Shown: positions 6,873 through 10,329 of the stretch, in pieces | Layout: each line of letters begins with the position of its first letter | How positions within the stretch are numbered: position 1 is the stretch's first letter | Assembly: GCA_016296345.1 (NCBI GenBank) | Contig: JAEDJL010000052.1 | Location: 1 to 10,329, forward strand | Length of the DNA: 10,329 nucleotides | Reading direction: 5' to 3' | From: Bacteroidales bacterium | GTDB taxonomy: Bacteria > Bacteroidota > Bacteroidia > Bacteroidales > P3 | The notes under the pieces: model-generated | The model's input: only the letters and a program-made list of their open reading frames with translations | What the model was told of the DNA's origin: nothing | Databases searched by the model: none | Made by a program: the position numbers and the translations under genes

Positions 6873-9224
6873 TTATCGTATTATCAGGACTTTTCCGCAG
6901 GCAGTCCGGCTGCCTTCCTCTGCCGAAGAGAAGATGAGATACACTCCGCTTGCCACCTCTTCGCCGTTGAAGTTCCTGCCGTCCCATACTGCCTGTCCTC
7001 CTATGGATTTGAGATGAGCCACCGTCTTGCCCGCAACGTCTGTTATCCTCACGTCAGAGTCTGCCACAAATCCCTTGATTGCAATCGTTCCGCTGTGATG
7101 TGGTCTCAGAGGGTTGGGATAGACCGTGAGCTTGCCTGCTTCTTCTGCACCCTTGGTCGATTCGGCTTTGTAGGACACAATTCCGCGGTCTGTTCCAATG
7201 AACACCTCGCCTGTTTTGCCGTTTTGAGCCATGCAGATGATACGGTTGGAAATCAGAGGACTGTTTTCGGCAGTGAAGTGGAAGAGCTGTTCGTTGCCCG
7301 AAGCAGAGAGGACATAGATGCCGTTTCGTTCGGTGCCTACCCATTTGCGGTTGCCTCCGTCAATCATTATGCAGGTGATGTTCTCGAAGTTGAGAAGATA
7401 TTGAGCAATGCCGTTCTCTTGATAGATGATGTTCTGACACTCGGTTTTGGACGTTATTCCGTCGCTTGTTTCAAAGATGTCGGCAATGTTGTATGCTACC
7501 TTGATACCTTTGTCCGTTCCAATCCACATTTCGCCGTCCATGTCTTGCGTTATGCAGTTCACCTTGGTCGTCTTGTCATACGAGCCATTGTTCGGGTCGA
7601 GCAGCACTTTGTTGCCGTTGTTGTCCAAAACCAAAATCTTGTTGTTTGCTGTCCAAAGGAACTTGTAGTGGTAAAACTTGTCAAGTTCCATTCCCAAAAT
7701 CTCGTTCAGACCTATTGCCGAATAAGTCTCGAACTTGCCCCAAGTGTTGTCGTATGTCAGATAGCAAAAGCCGTCCTGCACCATGGAGTTTGCAATCAGC
7801 AGGTTTGCCGACTCGTCATACTCGACCTTTGCAATACGATAGCAGTAGGGGTGGGGGATAATGGTGTTGTCGGTATTTTCTTGGGTATAAACGTTGATTA
7901 TCTTGCCGTTTCGGACTTCTATTACGCCGTTCCACCACGATGAAAGCATGAGATGTTTGGGGTCGCGAGGGTCGATAGTTACGTTGAGTACGTCTTTGAG
8001 GGTGTCCGATACGGTATTTTCGACAAGAGCCTGCCAATAATATCCGTCAAAGATATAGACGTTTGCAGCAATTCCGCGGGGAGCGTTTTGAATTGTCCTG
8101 CCTCCCGGAGCCACATACATCTTTCCGTCCTCCGATGCAGTAATCGAAAAGACATCGTTGCTCATAGGACCGTCGGGGAAGTACTTCTTTACGCTCAGAG
8201 AGCCTTGCTTGTAGTTCTCATAGCACAACAAACCCTCATATTCGTGAGCCAACCAAATATCCTCGCCGTCAATTATCGCATCGCACACGTCCAAGTGAGC
8301 ATTGTGAAGCGGATTCCACTCGTCGCTCAGGTGGAAGAACTCATGTCCTTGATTTACATCGTTGCTGTGATAGAAATTGACACTCCTGTAAGCAACCAAG
8401 GTAAGAACATCGCCCTCCAATCGCAGGTTGCGGATATATTGGTCGTCAAAAGCAGTACGCCAGTTCGTTCCGTCAAAGATGTATATGGTGCTGTTGGTTG
8501 AGCTTTCGGAAGCAGTGCCGACAAGCAGTTCCGAAGGGTTGATTTGCAAAAGGAAGTTGATATTGTAGTTTCCCCTTCCTGTGTTGGCAATGTCGCTCAT
8601 GCGTTGCCACGTTTGGCTCGATGCCAAGGCATTGCTGTTTTTGGGAGCGTACAACAAGCCTTCGACCGTTGCCGCAAAGATTGCAGTATCGTTAATTGCC
8701 ACTGCATTGACAGCCAACTTGGCACTGTTTGTTCCGATGTAGTAGGTGTCGTAAATCTCTCTTCGTTTGAGGTCGATGACCACAATGCCGAAGCCGCACG
8801 AAAGATAAGCCTTGCCGGAGTTGAAACAGATATTGTTTATCGACTTGCTGCCCTCTATGCTTCGCACCTTTATGTCCGAGATGTTGTACACCCTGCCGTT
8901 TTGAACGATGTCTATGTTGGAGTTGTCGTAGGTGATGATTGTCGATTTTGTTTCGGGGTCGTATGCCGTTACCTTCACTCCTGCATCTGAAAGTCCGTTC
9001 ACCTTCGAGAACCTCTCGCTTGACTTGTCGTACTTATTGACATAAAAGAGAGAACTCTCCGAAGCAGCCAGAACAGAACTTCCGGTAGAGAAGACCGCAT
9101 GAGTTGCATAGTAGGACAAATGGTCCTGCCACTGACCTATGGCAGAATTGTAATACTGTGCATTTGAGGCAACAAACCCGCACACGACCAATATGAGGCT
9201 AAGACAAAATCTCTTCATCGGCAT
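6873..9224 (-). CDS. porZ: PorZ-like type IX secretion system beta-propeller protein
   Basis: 783 aa, about the size of Porphyromonas gingivalis PorZ (roughly 775 aa). PorZ is a surface protein of the type IX secretion attachment complex (with PorU, PorV and PorQ), which cuts the C-terminal signal of cargo and fixes cargo to A-type LPS. A signal peptide covers residues 1-22 (KR, hydrophobic core, SNA then Q). The mature start YYNSAIGQWQDHLSYYATH is typical of the family. Two-component-regulator-type propeller blades follow through about residue 690, for example EMWIGTDKGIKVAYN, KWVGTERNGIYVLS and EVFIGTDRGIVSYK. A type IX C-terminal domain (about 698-783) has VYPNPLRP, ITDVAGKTV, WDGRNFNG and SGVYLIF. 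M3 (start at 9218) is an equally plausible start. The exact symbol rests on recalled family features; another propeller protein with a sorting domain is the alternative. Confidence 0.82.
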   Translation of the reverse strand: MPMKRFCLSLILVVCGFVASNAQYYNSAIGQWQDHLSYYATHAVFSTGSSVLAASESSLFYVNKYDKSSERFSKVNGLSDAGVKVTAYDPETKSTIITYDNSNIDIVQNGRVYNISDIKVRSIEGSKSINNICFNSGKAYLSCGFGIVVIDLKRREIYDTYYIGTNSAKLAVNAVAINDTAIFAATVEGLLYAPKNSNALASSQTWQRMSDIANTGRGNYNINFLLQINPSELLVGTASESSTNSTIYIFDGTNWRTAFDDQYIRNLRLEGDVLTLVAYRSVNFYHSNDVNQGHEFFHLSDEWNPLHNAHLDVCDAIIDGEDIWLAHEYEGLLCYENYKQGSLSVKKYFPDGPMSNDVFSITASEDGKMYVAPGGRTIQNAPRGIAANVYIFDGYYWQALVENTVSDTLKDVLNVTIDPRDPKHLMLSSWWNGVIEVRNGKIINVYTQENTDNTIIPHPYCYRIAKVEYDESANLLIANSMVQDGFCYLTYDNTWGKFETYSAIGLNEILGMELDKFYHYKFLWTANNKILVLDNNGNKVLLDPNNGSYDKTTKVNCITQDMDGEMWIGTDKGIKVAYNIADIFETSDGITSKTECQNIIYQENGIAQYLLNFENITCIMIDGGNRKWVGTERNGIYVLSASGNEQLFHFTAENSPLISNRIICMAQNGKTGEVFIGTDRGIVSYKAESTKGAEEAGKLTVYPNPLRPHHSGTIAIKGFVADSDVRITDVAGKTVAHLKSIGGQAVWDGRNFNGEEVASGVYLIFSSAEEGSRTACGKVLIIR

Positions 9225-9242
9225 ACATACTTAAAACAACAT

Positions 9243-9267
9243 AGGGGGAACGTAAGAACTTCCCCCT
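9243..9267 (-). terminator. Perfect 8-bp GC-rich hairpin between prfA and porZ
   Basis: AGGGGGAA (9243-9250) and TTCCCCCT (9260-9267) form a perfect stem with a 9-nt loop. It lies 28 nt past the prfA stop and only 18 nt before the porZ ATG. On the minus strand it is followed by ATGTTGTTTT, a moderate U-rich tract, so it may end or attenuate prfA transcription. No convincing TAnnTTTG promoter for porZ was found, so it may instead be an RNA processing or stability element inside one prfA-porZ-recO transcript. Confidence 0.5.
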
Positions 9268-9295
9268 GTATTTTATATTTGTGATTATTTGTTTG

Positions 9296-10329
9296 CTATT
9301 GACCGACAGCTTCTTTCAGTCTCTCGGCATTTTCCGCAAGTTGGAGAGCGTCCAACACCTCTTGGATTTCGCCGTCCATGAACACAGGAAGATTGTACAT
9401 CGTCCAGTTTATTCTGTGGTCGGTAACCCTCGACTGAGGATAGTTGTAAGTCCTGATTTTTGCCGAGCGGTCGCCGGTAGAGACCATTGTTTTACGCTTG
9501 GAGGCAATCTCGTTCAAGTACTTGTTGTATTCCAACTCAAACAAACGAGTTCTCAACACGGTGAGAGCCTTGTCGAAGTTCTTGATTTGAGACTTCTGGT
9601 CTTGGCATGACACCACGATGCCGGTAGGAATGTGTGTCAATCTGATTGCAGAGTAAGTCGTATTGACCGACTGACCTCCCGGACCTGACGAACAGAAAGT
9701 GTCTTTCCTTATGTCGCTCATCTTCAAATCGACATCGAACTCCTCGGCTTCGGGAAGAACGACCACCGATGCTGCCGAAGTGTGTACACGTCCCTGAGTT
9801 TCGGTTTGCGGAACTCTCTGAACGCGGTGAACACCCGACTCGTACTTCATCTGACCATAAACACCCTCACCCGAAACGTTAAGCACTATTTCCTTGTATC
9901 CGCCCACCGTTCCTTCGGTAAAATCGACAATCTCGGTCTTCCAACCTTTCTTCTCGAAAAACTTGGTGTACATTCTGTATAGGTCGCCTGCAAAGATGCT
10001 TGCCTCGTCGCCTCCTGTGCCTGCACGGATTTCAAACACCGCATTCTTGCCGTCCTGAGGGTCGGAAGGGATAAGCATGAGGCGGATGTCGTCTTCCATT
10101 TGTTCGCGTTTTTGAGTAAGCTCGCCCAACTCCTGCTTAGCCATCTCCTTAAACTCCTCGTCCTTCTCGTTGTTCAACACAAACTTGGCGTTGTCAATAT
10201 TTTCCAAAACGTTCTTGTATTCCTTGTAGGCTGCAATTATGGGCTGCAAATCTTTGTAATCCTTGCTGAGTTTGACATAGTGTTTCATGTCGTTCATCAC
10301 CTCCGGATCGTTCATCTGCTTCTCAATCT
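9296..10329 (-). CDS. prfA: Peptide chain release factor 1, 5' end truncated by the window edge
   Basis: RF1 reads UAA and UAG in the ribosomal A site and triggers release of the finished protein. 343 codons are visible of an expected 358 or so. The frame stays open to the window edge with IEKQ before MNDPEV, so the ATG at 10315 is internal and about 15 residues are missing. The PCRF domain includes FEIRAGTGGDEASIFAGDLY. The codon-recognition loop reads RVPQTETQGR, a PxT tripeptide with Gln in the middle (codons 9803-9811); RF2 would have SPF. The catalytic GGQ (codons 9671-9679) lies in SSGPGGQSVNTT. No RF2-type programmed frameshift is seen, which supports prfA over prfB. The stop is TAG. 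Confidence 0.95.
   Translation of the reverse strand, partial: IEKQMNDPEVMNDMKHYVKLSKDYKDLQPIIAAYKEYKNVLENIDNAKFVLNNEKDEEFKEMAKQELGELTQKREQMEDDIRLMLIPSDPQDGKNAVFEIRAGTGGDEASIFAGDLYRMYTKFFEKKGWKTEIVDFTEGTVGGYKEIVLNVSGEGVYGQMKYESGVHRVQRVPQTETQGRVHTSAASVVVLPEAEEFDVDLKMSDIRKDTFCSSGPGGQSVNTTYSAIRLTHIPTGIVVSCQDQKSQIKNFDKALTVLRTRLFELEYNKYLNEIASKRKTMVSTGDRSAKIRTYNYPQSRVTDHRINWTMYNLPVFMDGEIQEVLDALQLAENAERLKEAVGQ

Noticed and set aside
6868..6987. In-frame upstream extension of recO starting at 6987
   Set aside because: The 40 extra residues are just another frame of the porZ 3' end; RecO proteins begin near the TRAI motif that follows the ATG at 6867.
6846..7943. Long plus-strand open frame of 365 codons opposite porZ
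   Set aside because: It lies wholly antisense to a well-supported gene, its protein has no recognisable domain, and it has no promoter or start context of its own. It is a mirror of the porZ codon pattern.

Overview
The window suggests a member of the Bacteroidota, probably Bacteroidales. Three things point there. The promoters fit the Bacteroidota pattern (a TTTG-like -33 box, about 19 nt, then TAnnTTTG). One gene encodes a PorZ-like component of the type IX secretion system, which is confined to this phylum. The cas genes are of the Bacteroidota type II-C kind. Every protein gene lies on the minus strand; the CRISPR repeat and the tracrRNA are read on the plus strand.

Left half (1-6152): a type II-C CRISPR-Cas locus. 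From right to left it holds a tracrRNA gene (about 6069-6152, +), cas9 (1524 codons, -), cas1 (-), cas2 (-), and one 47-nt CRISPR repeat exactly at the window's left edge. The rest of the array, with all its spacers, must lie outside the window if it exists. There is no csn2 or cas4, which defines subtype II-C. All four catalytic motifs of Cas9 (RuvC-I, RuvC-II, HNH, RuvC-III) are intact, as are the Cas1 and Cas2 acidic and histidine residues, so the effector and adaptation modules look functional. The first 24 nt of the repeat pair with the tracrRNA anti-repeat over 23 base pairs with a single bulged U. The repeat also carries a near-consensus promoter with the same 19-nt spacing as the tracrRNA promoter. 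Each repeat could therefore start its own crRNA precursor, as known for Neisseria II-C systems.

Right half (6151-10329): chromosomal housekeeping genes, all on the minus strand. In transcription order they are prfA (release factor 1, 5' end cut by the window edge), a porZ-like gene for a type IX secretion surface protein, and recO (recombination mediator). porZ and recO are 5 nt apart and probably co-transcribed. The tracrRNA terminator U-tract overlaps the recO stop codon, so the CRISPR locus sits directly against recO.

The main system is a known class (II-C), not a new one. The points worth a second look concern its RNA parts: the repeat-embedded promoter, a tracrRNA that carries a copy of the first eight repeat bases able to fold back on its own anti-repeat, the tightly packed divergent cas9/tracrRNA control region, and a hairpin built partly from the terminal repeat. 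No stretch over 300 bases lacks a gene.
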